Part shown: positions 8,716 through 17,970 of the stretch, one piece after another
Numbering within the stretch: the first letter of the stretch is position 1
Layout of the letters: every line of letters starts with the position of its first letter
Source: an uncultured beta proteobacterium
GTDB taxonomy: Bacteria; Pseudomonadota; Gammaproteobacteria; Burkholderiales; SG8-41
Assembly: GCA_903885665.1 (NCBI GenBank)
Contig: CAISJL010000110.1
Coordinates: 1-64,000, forward strand
Direction: 5' to 3'
DNA length: 64,000 nucleotides
The notes under the pieces: generated by a model
What the model was told of the DNA's origin: nothing
Database searches by the model: none
Seen by the model: the letters and a program-made list of their open reading frames with translations, nothing else
Made by a program: the position numbers and the translations under genes

Positions 8716-9630
8716 TTAAGAAGCACCTGGCGTAGCCGTCAGCGTGCGGTTGCTACGCACTGCATCTAAGTGCTGACACAACTCTTTAGCAGCCAAGGCT
8801 AATCTCGGTGTCGGGCGCTGTAACCAATCCGCATTTAGGGCAAACACCGGGAGTTGCGATAGCGGTGACGGATAACGCTGCCAGCGGGTTGCCAGAGCAG
8901 TGTCCGTAGTATCGCTGTGCGTGCCTACAACGACTTGGGGCTTCCTCGACAATAGCGCTTCTAGTGAGACTTGTGCTGTTAATGTCGGCATACTGGCAAA
9001 CACATTCGACCCACCACATAGCGCAATGACTTCGCTCACCCAATGCCCGCCATTGATGGTCATTAACGGTTGATGCCACAACGCATAGAACACTCGTAGC
9101 GGTGGCTCAGACTTGATTCGGGCACGTAAAGACTGCAGCGTGCCAGCCCAATTTGTACGTGCAGCTGCACTGTGCGCCAGAGTGCCCGCGCGCGTTGCAA
9201 TCAACTCTAAAGCGCCACTAATATCATCTATCTGCGTAGTCTCTACAACCAACACCGTGAGGCCTAAGCGTTCCAGCCTAGCGATAACATGTGCCGGCGT
9301 ACCACTCTTCCAAGCCAGCACCAAATCTGGTCGAAGCGCTAATAAGCGCTCCCAATTGATTTGCATGGCATCACCAACAATCGGTAGCTGGCGCGCTGCG
9401 ACAGGGTAGTCACTAAAACGCGCCACGCCCACCAGTTTGTGTTCGGCCGAAACCGCATAAACCAACTCAGTCAAGTGGGGACTTAAGGTGACAATGCGCT
9501 GTGCAGTGGACGTAAAAGCAGGAGCGGGGGTAACAGTAGCACCGATACCTGCAGGTGCAGCCCAACACTGGACCACCAGCATGACCAAACACATGAAAAA
9601 CCCTCTCATCATCTGAGGTGCAAAGACCAT
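8716..9630 (-). CDS. BtuF-like periplasmic cobalamin-binding protein
   Basis: Substrate-binding protein of the helical-backbone ABC class (COG0614), 304 residues. An N-terminal signal peptide (MRGFFMCLVMLVVQCWAAP, if translation starts at the internal Met at 9609) is followed by RIVTLSPHLTELVYAV, the standard BtuF opening. Then come VGVARFSDYP, LLALRPDLVLAWKSG and LERLGLTVLVVE. The GGSNVFAS stretch begins the C-terminal lobe. No permease or ATPase gene lies beside it, so its BtuCD partner must be elsewhere. Vitamin B12 is the most likely ligand given the neighbouring adenosyltransferase; a ferric siderophore is the alternative. Confidence 0.83.
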   Translation of the reverse strand: MVFAPQMMRGFFMCLVMLVVQCWAAPAGIGATVTPAPAFTSTAQRIVTLSPHLTELVYAVSAEHKLVGVARFSDYPVAARQLPIVGDAMQINWERLLALRPDLVLAWKSGTPAHVIARLERLGLTVLVVETTQIDDISGALELIATRAGTLAHSAAARTNWAGTLQSLRARIKSEPPLRVFYALWHQPLMTINGGHWVSEVIALCGGSNVFASMPTLTAQVSLEALLSRKPQVVVGTHSDTTDTALATRWQRYPSPLSQLPVFALNADWLQRPTPRLALAAKELCQHLDAVRSNRTLTATPGAS

Positions 9631-9661
9631 TGATGCGAGAGGGCTTGGTTGAGCGGCCGTA

Positions 9662-10732
9662 TTAATCGGCGGCTACCGCCTTTAGGCGACGCTGACGAAC
9701 CCCTTCAGCCAGACCCTCGAGCAGCGTTACACTCTCTTCCCAACCAATACAACCATCGGTAATGCTCACACCATAGAGTAATGGTTTGCCTGGCACCAAA
9801 TCTTGGCGACCTGCCTGTAGGTGACTCTCAACCATCACACCAAAAATACGACCGTCTCCGGCTGCAATTTGTCCCGCCACATCCTCACCCACATTAACTT
9901 GGCGTGCCGGCTGTTTGCTACTATTGCTATGGCTAAAGTCAATCATAATGCGGCCTGGTAACCCAGCCTCAGCCAAGCCCTTAGCGGTGATCTCAATGCT
10001 CGCGGCATCGTAATTGGGGTTCTTGCCGCCGCGCAAAATCACATGGCAGTCTTCGTTACCGGTTGTCGAGACAATCGCTGAACGCCCCTCTTTAGTGACT
10101 GACAAAAAGTGGTGCGGTGCTTGCGCTGCACGCATTGCGTCAATCGCAATCTTGATATTACCGTCGGTGCCATTTTTAAAGCCCACCGGACAGGACAAAC
10201 CAGAGGCTAACTCACGATGGATTTGCGACTCTGTAGTGCGCGCACCAATTGCCCCCCAAGCAACTAAGTCGGCAATATATTGCGGAGTAATCATATCTAG
10301 AAACTCACAGCCAACTGGCATGCCACCAGCATTGAGCTCTAGCAAGAGTTGCCGCGCCACTTGCAGTCCCTCGTTGATACGAAAACTTCCGTCAAGATGA
10401 GGGTCATTGATCAAGCCCTTCCAACCGACAGTGGTGCGGGGCTTTTCAAAATAAACGCGCATGACGACCAACAACTCTGAGGCAAAGTGTTGACGCGCGG
10501 TCATTAAGCGCTGAGCATATTCTTTTGCCGCTTTCACATCATGTACCGAGCAAGGTCCGATAATCACCAAGAGTCGATCATCAGCGCCATGCAATATACG
10601 ATGAATCTCTTGACGGGCCGCAGCTGTAGTAGCGGCGGCCACTTCGCTCAACGGTAACTCTTGCATCAAGTGCGCAGGAGTGACCAGTTCTTTTATTTCT
10701 TTAATCCGCAAATCGTCCGTTTGATGCCCCAT
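9662..10732 (-). CDS. aroG: 3-deoxy-7-phosphoheptulonate synthase, class I (AroG type)
   Basis: Joins phosphoenolpyruvate and erythrose 4-phosphate in the first step of the shikimate pathway. The 356 residues match the class I enzymes. Visible motifs are IIGPCSVHD (57-65), RVYFEKPRTTVGWKGLINDP (about 92-111), GARTTESQIHRELASG, GFKNGTDG, ILRGGKNPNYD and IDFSHSNSSKQ, with metal and PEP ligands in their normal places. The feedback type (Phe, Tyr or Trp) cannot be told from the sequence. It ends the minus-strand run yhdP-nitrilase-tldD-aroG, separated from tldD by 77 bp, so it may have its own promoter. Confidence 0.96.
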   Translation of the reverse strand: MGHQTDDLRIKEIKELVTPAHLMQELPLSEVAAATTAAARQEIHRILHGADDRLLVIIGPCSVHDVKAAKEYAQRLMTARQHFASELLVVMRVYFEKPRTTVGWKGLINDPHLDGSFRINEGLQVARQLLLELNAGGMPVGCEFLDMITPQYIADLVAWGAIGARTTESQIHRELASGLSCPVGFKNGTDGNIKIAIDAMRAAQAPHHFLSVTKEGRSAIVSTTGNEDCHVILRGGKNPNYDAASIEITAKGLAEAGLPGRIMIDFSHSNSSKQPARQVNVGEDVAGQIAAGDGRIFGVMVESHLQAGRQDLVPGKPLLYGVSITDGCIGWEESVTLLEGLAEGVRQRRLKAVAAD

Positions 10733-10809
10733 CTCAATCCTATCATTTCATAAAATTAGCAAATTAATCAATAAATTACGGCAGTTATTATAAACGATTA
10801 CCGACGCTA

Positions 10810-12264
10810 TTAAACGGTGCCGCCCACAGTCAAGCCATCGATGCGCAGCGTCGGCTGACCAACCCCCACCGGCACACTCTGGCCCTCTTTCCCACAGGTG
10901 CCCACACCTGAATCTAAGCGCATATCATTGCCAATCAAGGCCACTCGGGTTAAGGCATCCGGACCGTTGCCAATTAAAGTCGCACCTCGCACGGGGTATG
11001 TGACTTTACCATTCTCAATCATATAGGCCTCGGAGGCAGAAAACACAAACTTGCCACTCGTAATATCGACCTGACCGCCACCGAAATTCACTGCATACAA
11101 ACCATGCTCCACGGAGGCAATAATCTCTGCTGGGTCGCGCTCGCCATTCAGCATATAGGTATTAGTCATCCGCGGCATTGGCACATGGGCATAAGATTCG
11201 CGCCGACCATTCCCGGTTGCGGCAACCCCCATTAAACGGGCATTCAGGCTATCTTGCAAATAACCCTTGAGAATCCCATCCTCAATGAGCACATTGCGCT
11301 GCGTGACATGACCCTCATCATCCACATTTAGCGAGCCGCGCCGCTGCGCAATGGTGCCATCATCCACCACAGTGACTCCAGGGGCAGCCACTCGCTCTCC
11401 AACCCGTCCGCTAAATGCCGAAGTGCCTTTGCGGTTGAAATCACCCTCTAAGCCATGACCAACAGCTTCGTGTAACAAAATACCCGGCCAGCCCGCACCC
11501 AAAACCACTGTCATCGTGCCGGCAGGTGCTGGTCGAGCATCAACATTTACTAAAGCCTGATGCACAGCTTTTTCAGCGTAATCTTTTAATATCGCATCGG
11601 TAAAGTAAGCGTAATCAAATCGACCACCACCGCCCGCACTACCTTGCTCACGGCGACCATCAGACTCGACAATCACTTGCAATGACAATCGCACCAGTGG
11701 TCGCACATCTGCGGCCTGCAAGCCATCACTACGCATCACCAACACCACTTCATACTCTGCCGCTAACGCCGCCATGACTTGGGTGACACGTGGGTCAATC
11801 TGCCGCGCCATGCGCTCCAAGCACTCGAGCAACGCTACTTTATCGGTAGCGCTCAAGCTGGCTAAAGGGTCTTGATCACCATATAAATTTAATGCAGTGG
11901 CACGCCGCGCCACTGCGGTGCTTGTGCTCTGTCCTTGCCGGCCAATCGCTCGGGTCGCTTGAGCTGCAGCTTCAAGTGCTGCGACACTAATCTCATCGGA
12001 ATAAGCAAAAGCCGTTTTCTCGCCGCTGAGCGCGCGGACACCTACCCCTTGATCGATGTTAAAACTACCAGACTTCACGATCCCCTCTTCAAGACTCCAC
12101 GACTCACTGCGCGAATATTGAAAATACAAATCAGCGGCATCCACTTGATGCGTCATGATTTGCCCAAAAATCGCATCTAAGTGCCTGGAATCTAAATGGT
12201 ATGGATCTAATAACAAGCGCTGTGCTACTTCAAAATGATTTACCGCGATCATATAATTACTCAA
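10810..12264 (-). CDS. tldD: Metalloprotease TldD
   Basis: TldD forms a heterodimer with TldE/PmbA that trims peptides in the cytoplasm (microcin B17 maturation, CcdA turnover in E. coli). The 484-residue product has the zinc site [11 protein letters not shown] (HExxxH) in the middle, followed by [13 protein letters not shown], and the C-terminal signature [16 protein letters not shown]. The partner tldE is not in this window, as is common. The gene follows the nitrilase on the same strand after 58 bp, in the order known from other betaproteobacteria. Confidence 0.96.
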   Translation of the reverse strand: MSNYMIAVNHFEVAQRLLLDPYHLDSRHLDAIFGQIMTHQVDAADLYFQYSRSESWSLEEGIVKSGSFNIDQGVGVRALSGEKTAFAYSDEISVAALEAAAQATRAIGRQGQSTSTAVARRATALNLYGDQDPLASLSATDKVALLECLERMARQIDPRVTQVMAALAAEYEVVLVMRSDGLQAADVRPLVRLSLQVIVESDGRREQGSAGGGGRFDYAYFTDAILKDYAEKAVHQALVNVDARPAPAGTMTVVLGAGWPGILLHEAVGHGLEGDFNRKGTSAFSGRVGERVAAPGVTVVDDGTIAQRRGSLNVDDEGHVTQRNVLIEDGILKGYLQDSLNARLMGVAATGNGRRESYAHVPMPRMTNTYMLNGERDPAEIIASVEHGLYAVNFGGGQVDITSGKFVFSASEAYMIENGKVTYPVRGATLIGNGPDALTRVALIGNDMRLDSGVGTCGKEGQSVPVGVGQPTLRIDGLTVGGTV

Positions 12265-12322
12265 TTATTTCAATAAGTTAGGTTAAAATTTCAATATCCA
12301 ATCAGACCTCAAACTACTGCAA

Positions 12323-13192
12323 TCACAACCCCGGCGTGCGATGTGCCAAGGCCGGTAAACTTTGGCGAAGACGCGCAATGAGCGCCCGGTCCAAGCGCCC
12401 CAACACCACACCCGCATCCTGCGGCAAACGAGCCAAAACCTGACCCCATGGATCAATCAACATCGAGTCTCCATGCGTCTGCCGACCATTCACATGATAA
12501 CCGCCTTGGGCCGGTGCTAGCACATAGGCTAAATTTTCTATGGCACGCGCCCGCAACAAGGTCTCCCAATGCGCCCGTCCGGTGGTTGCAGTAAAGGCTG
12601 CCGGCACTAGAATTAAATCTACCTCCCCCATGGCCCGATACAACTCGGGAAACCGCAAGTCATAGCAAATCGACAAACCAATCCGCGCAAAGGGCGTATC
12701 AAAAGCCACCACCTGCTGACCATGCTCAATTGTCAGCGCCTCAGCATAGCGCTCGTCACCCATCTCAAACCCAAACAAATGAATTTTGTCATAGCGTGCA
12801 ACACATTCACCACTTGGGTTATAGACCAAGGTGGTATTCATGACTTTATCGGGCACACTAGCGACTAAAGGCACAGTACCTCCCACCAACCAAATTCTAT
12901 GACGCTGCGCAGTGTGCGCTAAAAACGTCTGAATGGGGCCGCTGCCAAAAGGTTCACGCACTGCCACCTTATCAGTATCCGTCATCCCCAGAATTGCGAA
13001 ATACTCAGGCAAGGCCACTAATTGCGCCCCACCCTCAGCTGCCTCGGCGATCAATTGCGCAGCCTGCGCTAGATTCGCAGCCACTTCAGGACCAGACACC
13101 ATCTGCACCGCTGCGACACAAATACTCCCTGCAGACGCAGGCGATTGGTCAATCTGGCTTTGAGCAACCTTATCTTCTGTCATATTGTCCAC
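12323..13192 (-). CDS. Carbon-nitrogen hydrolase (Nit1/deaminated-glutathione amidase-like)
   Basis: Nitrilase-superfamily amidase of 289 residues with the complete catalytic triad: E63 in LPEYFAI, K136 in RYDKIHLFG and C176 in SICYDLRFPELYR. These motifs fit the Nit1 branch, which hydrolyses deaminated glutathione as metabolite repair. The N-terminus (about 23 residues) before SICVAAVQMVSG is longer than usual, so a downstream start is possible, but no better Met with a ribosome site is seen. It lies between yhdP and tldD, a conserved betaproteobacterial position. Confidence 0.9.
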   Translation of the reverse strand: MDNMTEDKVAQSQIDQSPASAGSICVAAVQMVSGPEVAANLAQAAQLIAEAAEGGAQLVALPEYFAILGMTDTDKVAVREPFGSGPIQTFLAHTAQRHRIWLVGGTVPLVASVPDKVMNTTLVYNPSGECVARYDKIHLFGFEMGDERYAEALTIEHGQQVVAFDTPFARIGLSICYDLRFPELYRAMGEVDLILVPAAFTATTGRAHWETLLRARAIENLAYVLAPAQGGYHVNGRQTHGDSMLIDPWGQVLARLPQDAGVVLGRLDRALIARLRQSLPALAHRTPGL

Positions 13193-13285
13193 ACTCCGGT
13201 TTGCACTCTAGTTGACACTCCAGCAGATACTCCAAGACCCGACTCGATCCCCAATAGATGTTAGTTATACTGCATTGTTAGCTGC

Positions 13286-13353
13286 TCTGAGTAGCTCGTT
13301 ATTCTGAGTAGCTCGTTATTCTGAGCAGCCCGTCATTCTGAGCGGTCAGCCAT
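13286..13353. repeat. 17-bp tandem repeat, four units
   Basis: TCTGAGTAGCTCGTTAT occurs twice identically (13286, 13303), then TCTGAGCAGCCCGTCAT (13320) and TCTGAGCGGTCAGCCAT (13337), all exactly 17 bp. The array lies in the 237-bp gap between the nitrilase gene and the small exported-protein gene. The two identical copies suggest recent growth. Confidence 0.9.
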
Positions 13354-13429
13354 ACCATGCATCTAATCAAGAGCCAGATTCTAAACGATTCACTGACGGC
13401 TATTAAATGGAATCACCGCCCGCCATCAC

Positions 13430-13762
13430 TCAGCGTCCATCAATTAATTCTACGCGCAATTGCTTCAGCTCCCCATCTACACGCAATTGCAGACGCCGCC
13501 CATCCACTCCTAAGGCCAGCAACCAAGCCCGCAACTCCTCGGCCTGATGGGTCATCTCTGCACTGGCACCATGCGCAATCACTAATTGGGACTGCGCGCG
13601 CCCCAAATGCGTCAATACAATCTTGCGCAGCACAGGTAAAGCCATCACTGCCTGGGCAGAGCGCGGTCTATCCCACAACTCGAGTGGAATGTCTTGCGCC
13701 ATCAAACCTGCAACAGGCCATAGCACGCATAAAAGCACCCCCAACCGGAGAGTGCGGATCAT
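13430..13762 (-). CDS. Small exported protein of unknown function
   Basis: Product of 110 residues, not matched to a named family. A signal peptide (about 1-22, hydrophobic LRLGVLLCVLWPVAGLMAQ) precedes a mature part of about 88 residues. This includes QSQLVIAHGASAEMTHQAEELRAWL in two pieces and a C-terminal pattern of alternating hydrophobic and charged residues (RLQLRVDGELKQLRVEL) suggesting paired beta strands. Its start overlaps the yhdP stop by 4 bp, so it is translated with yhdP, and its export fits an envelope role next to that protein. The 237 bp downstream contain only the 17-bp repeat. Confidence 0.7.
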   Translation of the reverse strand: MIRTLRLGVLLCVLWPVAGLMAQDIPLELWDRPRSAQAVMALPVLRKIVLTHLGRAQSQLVIAHGASAEMTHQAEELRAWLLALGVDGRRLQLRVDGELKQLRVELIDGR

Positions 13763-16700
13763 GGAGAAGCCTGGGTAGCTGGACTACGTTCAACTTTAGC
13801 AACCAGAGGGTCCGTCCAAGTACCACTCACATCAAACTCATGGGCAATTAATTGTCCAAACGGATCGCGCAATAATTTCTGCGCCAAATAAGCTGCTACC
13901 CCAGCTACAGGTCCAGCGAGCAAAGCTCCAGCAACCGCCATGGAGTCCGAGACTTGGGGGGTTACCTTCACTCGCAATGCCTGGGTCTCTTTCGCTAAAT
14001 CAACCTGCCCCGACATAACGACTCGTGCCGACGGGCCGACCAACTTCCAATTATCTGTAGACGCTATACCTTTATTCACGGTCACAGCTGCGCTAATTTC
14101 ATCAAACGCCAAACCTTCACTGAAAATATCTCTAAAATCTAAAGATAATCGTCGCGGCAAAGATTGCAAACTCAAGACGCCCAGTAATTTACCAATCCCC
14201 GGGTCAAGTTTTTCAAACTGCCCCCGGTTAGCTTCTAAATTGAACTCGCCAGATAGCGTTGGATAATCTAACTGTTGGGGCGAACCCAGCCAAGCCAACT
14301 GGCCATTGAGTTTGGCATTGCCACGCCGCACCCCGCCCGCAAAACCCATACGCGTCAACCAAGCACCCACATCAGCGACCTCTAAGTGCACATTGGCTTG
14401 AACTCGCGGGCGGGTCAACCATGACTGCCAGTAACCATCCATCCGGAACTGGCTCTCTGGTGTCGTCATCTCAAGTCGCTCAATCCGCCAATCCCGTTGC
14501 TGTGATTTCGCCATCAAGGTCAACCGTCCCAAGGGGTGACCGCCCAGACGCATCTCATCAACAACCACATCCAAACTGGGCCAATTCGCACTTGTGCTCT
14601 CCAGATTGGGAACACCATCTACGGGACGCGATTCAGCCACCGCACCCGATTGTACGTGCGGTGTCTTTGCTGGCCAATTAAATCGCCGGAACCGTGCGAC
14701 CAATTGATTGGGTGTGGCCGCCATATTCGTGAACCCAGCACTACCTGACCGCCAAGTCAGACTACCCTCGAGATCGCGCCCACGAAGGGCAGCCAAATAA
14801 ACTCCGCCCTGTTGAGCGCTTAACTTGACACCCATATCTGCCAACATTCGATCGGCAACCCACAGTTCACCAATACGTACATCCACTGCTGATAAGGTAA
14901 AACTACTAGTGTTTGAGCTAGCGCCAGCTTTGCTCATACCCAGATGATATTGATCGTGCCAACTGAGCCACTCCGCCACATCGATGGATTTGAGCGCACC
15001 AGTAATCGATAGCCCTGGGCGCTCTGGCTCGGGCGCTACACCAGGGCCAACCCGTATAGCTATACGATCAACCGTAGCCGCAGGCGCTGGTGAGGTGGCC
15101 GCAGTGGCTGTAGTGGCTGTAGTCGTTGTGTTAGCAAGCGCGTTTACAGCTGCGCCAGTACGCCGCAACATGACCGCACTCAACCATTGCCCAAGTGACA
15201 ATGTCATTCGCTCTTGCTGCGCGCCGGTATAGCGTCGCTCCAGATGCAGCGGCAAAATTTCATTCGCCACCTTGCTAAATGGCTGAGGCCCTTGAATCAC
15301 CAAGCCTTGTAGCGTCGAATCCACAATCAAATCCGCACGGCGGTTGCGCACAACCAAGCTACCCCGCCAATCCGTAGCACCGCGCGCCCAGTTCAACCAC
15401 TCCAAGCCACCAGCACGACGTACCGCATCGGCATTAATACGACCTTGAAATTGCACATTAACTGCAGCGTCCGTTTGAGTGCCCGCACTCATGGTAAGCG
15501 GCCCCCCGAGAAACTGGGCTGTGAGTTGCGGCACTCGCACACTGCTTTCATTAAACTCTAGACGGCCATTGACTTGCTCAAGAGCTGGCCATCCCGAATC
15601 TAACAGCACTTGATTGTTCAACCATTGATACTGACCTTGCACCTTGCTATTGCGTAAATTACGGAGCGGTAAAGTCAAATTTAACTCCAAACGCCCTCGC
15701 CCTTGGGCTTGCATGCTCTCGGTAAAGCCATTGATCATACGATCTACCGGACTGTTGGTAATAAAGTTCAGAAACTCACTAGTCGCTGCCTCTCCTTCAC
15801 CGCTGACTTGCAAAATCTCATCACGATGTAGCGCATCAGGGATCAGCGCTTTAATTTTAGTCAACAACACGCGCCCGCTATACGCCTGTTTCGCTAACAC
15901 CTGAACTTTTTGATTCGACATTAAAAAGTCACCCTCAATGCCTGTCAGCTGAGGCCAACTCGGACCATACTCCAAGGTGCCACCTTTAATCTGACTCGAC
16001 ACCTCAAACAACCCTTGGCGCTCCTCTGCAAATGGGAAATCCTTCAAATTCCCTTTGACCCGAAACTTTAAATCACGCGCTTGCCCTGCAACCAAACCAC
16101 GACTCAACCAAGCGAATGCATCTTTAGACATCATCTTCGGTAAATACGCGGGCACACGTGGAATCGCAATCGCATTGAGTTGCGCACTCAAGTCCATTAC
16201 CCCGGGCCCCTCTTTAGCCGTCTTGTACTGACCAGACACAGTAGCTGAGAAATCCGGATTGGACAGATTCAATTGGTTCAAACGTAACTCGATCAAGCCA
16301 AGATGATTAATCCAAGACAGCTGCCCGGCGAGCCGACTAAAAACTAAAGTCTCCCGAAATACTGTGGGCAACTCAAGATTACCCTTGGTGACATTTAAAT
16401 TGACAATGCCACCTTTGTCACTGCCATCAATATGCCCACTGAGACCTGAGAAGCCTGGCATTCGCCCTTGCGTTTTCAGCGCCAAGTTAGCAACCTGCGC
16501 GCGCACTGTATAACGCTCCAACTGCGGCCAATTACCTTGCCAGCTCAAAGCCATATCTTGCACCGTGCCACTTGGACTTAAATCAACTAAGCGCTGCCGT
16601 AACTCGGTTGCCAAAGGTAAGTGATCCACTAACTCTATTAGCGGGGCAATCTCCAAATGACTTACTTTGATCTCGCCTGATATACGCTCAGGACTATTGA

Positions 16701-17745
16701 TCTGCGACAACCTTAAATTCAAATCAAACGGTGGCAACTGCGCTCGCCTTCCTTGCACCAACTGCAGTTGCTTTGTTGTTAACTCAAAGCCCTCGGTTGA
16801 GCGTTGCCACGAAAACCGCCCCTCCAACAGACGTAAATCTAACTGCGGCAAATGACTGGCTAAACGAGTTTGCACATCGCTTAACTTAACATCGGCAATC
16901 ACTCCATTTAAATGATCATGGTCAAAATTCAACCACGCCCGCACACCACCCTTGCCACGTGGAAAATGAATCGGAAAATCCAACCATTGCTGCCACGCTG
17001 CAATATTTGTTTCAGCCAGATCAACAAAAATCTTGCCTTGTAAGCTAGCGGCTAGACGATCTAAATTTTCACCTTCGAGATCGGCACGGATATCTACAGG
17101 GGACGACAATGCTACAGGTGGCTCCGCACGCAAGCCCAGGCGATGACGCTGACCACGATTCATCAACCGAAACTGTAAATTCTCGAGAACTAACTGCGGC
17201 GCAGCACGGCTCTGATCCTCCCAAACCACCCGAGCGCCATGAATCTCAATATCGCGCTGAGCAAGTATCCAACGCGCGAACCCATCATCGTGGCGCTCCT
17301 GCATATTCAGTAATACACCACCCACCGTAATCGCCCCCTGCGTATCACGGCGCACATTAAGCACTGGCTGATAAATATCCAGCGCATGAAAGTCAACGCG
17401 CTGTTGTATAAGCGACTGCCAAGATAAGGTAGCAGCTACTCGGGGCAATTCAAGCGCGGGCTGCTGGGCTTGATCGAGCATAACAACCTCGGTGAGAATT
17501 AAGCGCGGTCTCAAACCATCCCAACTGCCACGCAAATCACCAATCGTAATTTGATGTCCAGTCGCCTCACTCAACATCTGCACAATCTCACCACGATACA
17601 CGGCTACATTGGGCAATATCCAATAGCGCAGGGCAAGAATAGTCGAGGCGAACACCAACCCGGCCATTAAAATGATCCATGTCAGTATTCGATACAGTTG
17701 CACAGTACCGCTAAAGACCCAGTGCTTAAAAAAACGATGCGCCAT
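13759..17745 (-). CDS. yhdP: YhdP family AsmA-like envelope protein
   Basis: Very large (1328 residues) inner-membrane-anchored periplasmic protein. YhdP of E. coli helps carry phospholipid to the outer membrane (family knowledge). A single transmembrane segment at about 18-42 is followed by beta-rich sequence throughout, with the AsmA-like start VAVYRGEIVQMLSEATGHQI. The C-terminal domain contains LLGVLSLQSLPRRLSLDFRD and GPSARVVMSGQVDL, typical of the family. A low-complexity Ala/Thr/Pro insert (about residues 870-895, ANTTTTATTATAATSPAPAA) interrupts the middle and looks like a linker. It is divergent from glnE across 225 bp. Confidence 0.94.
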   Translation of the reverse strand: MAHRFFKHWVFSGTVQLYRILTWIILMAGLVFASTILALRYWILPNVAVYRGEIVQMLSEATGHQITIGDLRGSWDGLRPRLILTEVVMLDQAQQPALELPRVAATLSWQSLIQQRVDFHALDIYQPVLNVRRDTQGAITVGGVLLNMQERHDDGFARWILAQRDIEIHGARVVWEDQSRAAPQLVLENLQFRLMNRGQRHRLGLRAEPPVALSSPVDIRADLEGENLDRLAASLQGKIFVDLAETNIAAWQQWLDFPIHFPRGKGGVRAWLNFDHDHLNGVIADVKLSDVQTRLASHLPQLDLRLLEGRFSWQRSTEGFELTTKQLQLVQGRRAQLPPFDLNLRLSQINSPERISGEIKVSHLEIAPLIELVDHLPLATELRQRLVDLSPSGTVQDMALSWQGNWPQLERYTVRAQVANLALKTQGRMPGFSGLSGHIDGSDKGGIVNLNVTKGNLELPTVFRETLVFSRLAGQLSWINHLGLIELRLNQLNLSNPDFSATVSGQYKTAKEGPGVMDLSAQLNAIAIPRVPAYLPKMMSKDAFAWLSRGLVAGQARDLKFRVKGNLKDFPFAEERQGLFEVSSQIKGGTLEYGPSWPQLTGIEGDFLMSNQKVQVLAKQAYSGRVLLTKIKALIPDALHRDEILQVSGEGEAATSEFLNFITNSPVDRMINGFTESMQAQGRGRLELNLTLPLRNLRNSKVQGQYQWLNNQVLLDSGWPALEQVNGRLEFNESSVRVPQLTAQFLGGPLTMSAGTQTDAAVNVQFQGRINADAVRRAGGLEWLNWARGATDWRGSLVVRNRRADLIVDSTLQGLVIQGPQPFSKVANEILPLHLERRYTGAQQERMTLSLGQWLSAVMLRRTGAAVNALANTTTTATTATAATSPAPAATVDRIAIRVGPGVAPEPERPGLSITGALKSIDVAEWLSWHDQYHLGMSKAGASSNTSSFTLSAVDVRIGELWVADRMLADMGVKLSAQQGGVYLAALRGRDLEGSLTWRSGSAGFTNMAATPNQLVARFRRFNWPAKTPHVQSGAVAESRPVDGVPNLESTSANWPSLDVVVDEMRLGGHPLGRLTLMAKSQQRDWRIERLEMTTPESQFRMDGYWQSWLTRPRVQANVHLEVADVGAWLTRMGFAGGVRRGNAKLNGQLAWLGSPQQLDYPTLSGEFNLEANRGQFEKLDPGIGKLLGVLSLQSLPRRLSLDFRDIFSEGLAFDEISAAVTVNKGIASTDNWKLVGPSARVVMSGQVDLAKETQALRVKVTPQVSDSMAVAGALLAGPVAGVAAYLAQKLLRDPFGQLIAHEFDVSGTWTDPLVAKVERSPATQASP

Positions 17746-17884
17746 AAACCTCTTTGCTCGACGTCACAATACGTGTCAACACGCGAATTAACTCTTCAAT
17801 AAGAGGGCTCAATTGTTTAACTACGCCCACAAAACTCATCCCCATTACCAACCTTCATCTACACCTGCAGCCCAAAAAATAAAA

Positions 17885-17911
17885 TTGATAATAAAATCAG
17901 ATACTTATAAT
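17885..17911 (+). promoter_or_regulatory. Candidate sigma-70 promoter for glnE
   Basis: TTGATA at 17885-17890 and a perfect TATAAT at 17906-17911, separated by 15 bp, lie 60 bp ahead of the glnE start. The spacing is short of the 17-bp ideal. Chosen by eye only. Confidence 0.4.
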
Positions 17912-17970
17912 ATGTAGCTCACTGCAACTTCACTAAAAGATTGGCACCCCCATTTTAACGCGATCTGGAC

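Noticed and set aside
13357-13851. 164-codon plus-strand frame
   Set aside because: Antisense to the small exported-protein gene and the yhdP end, whose frames have signal peptide and operon overlap in their favour.
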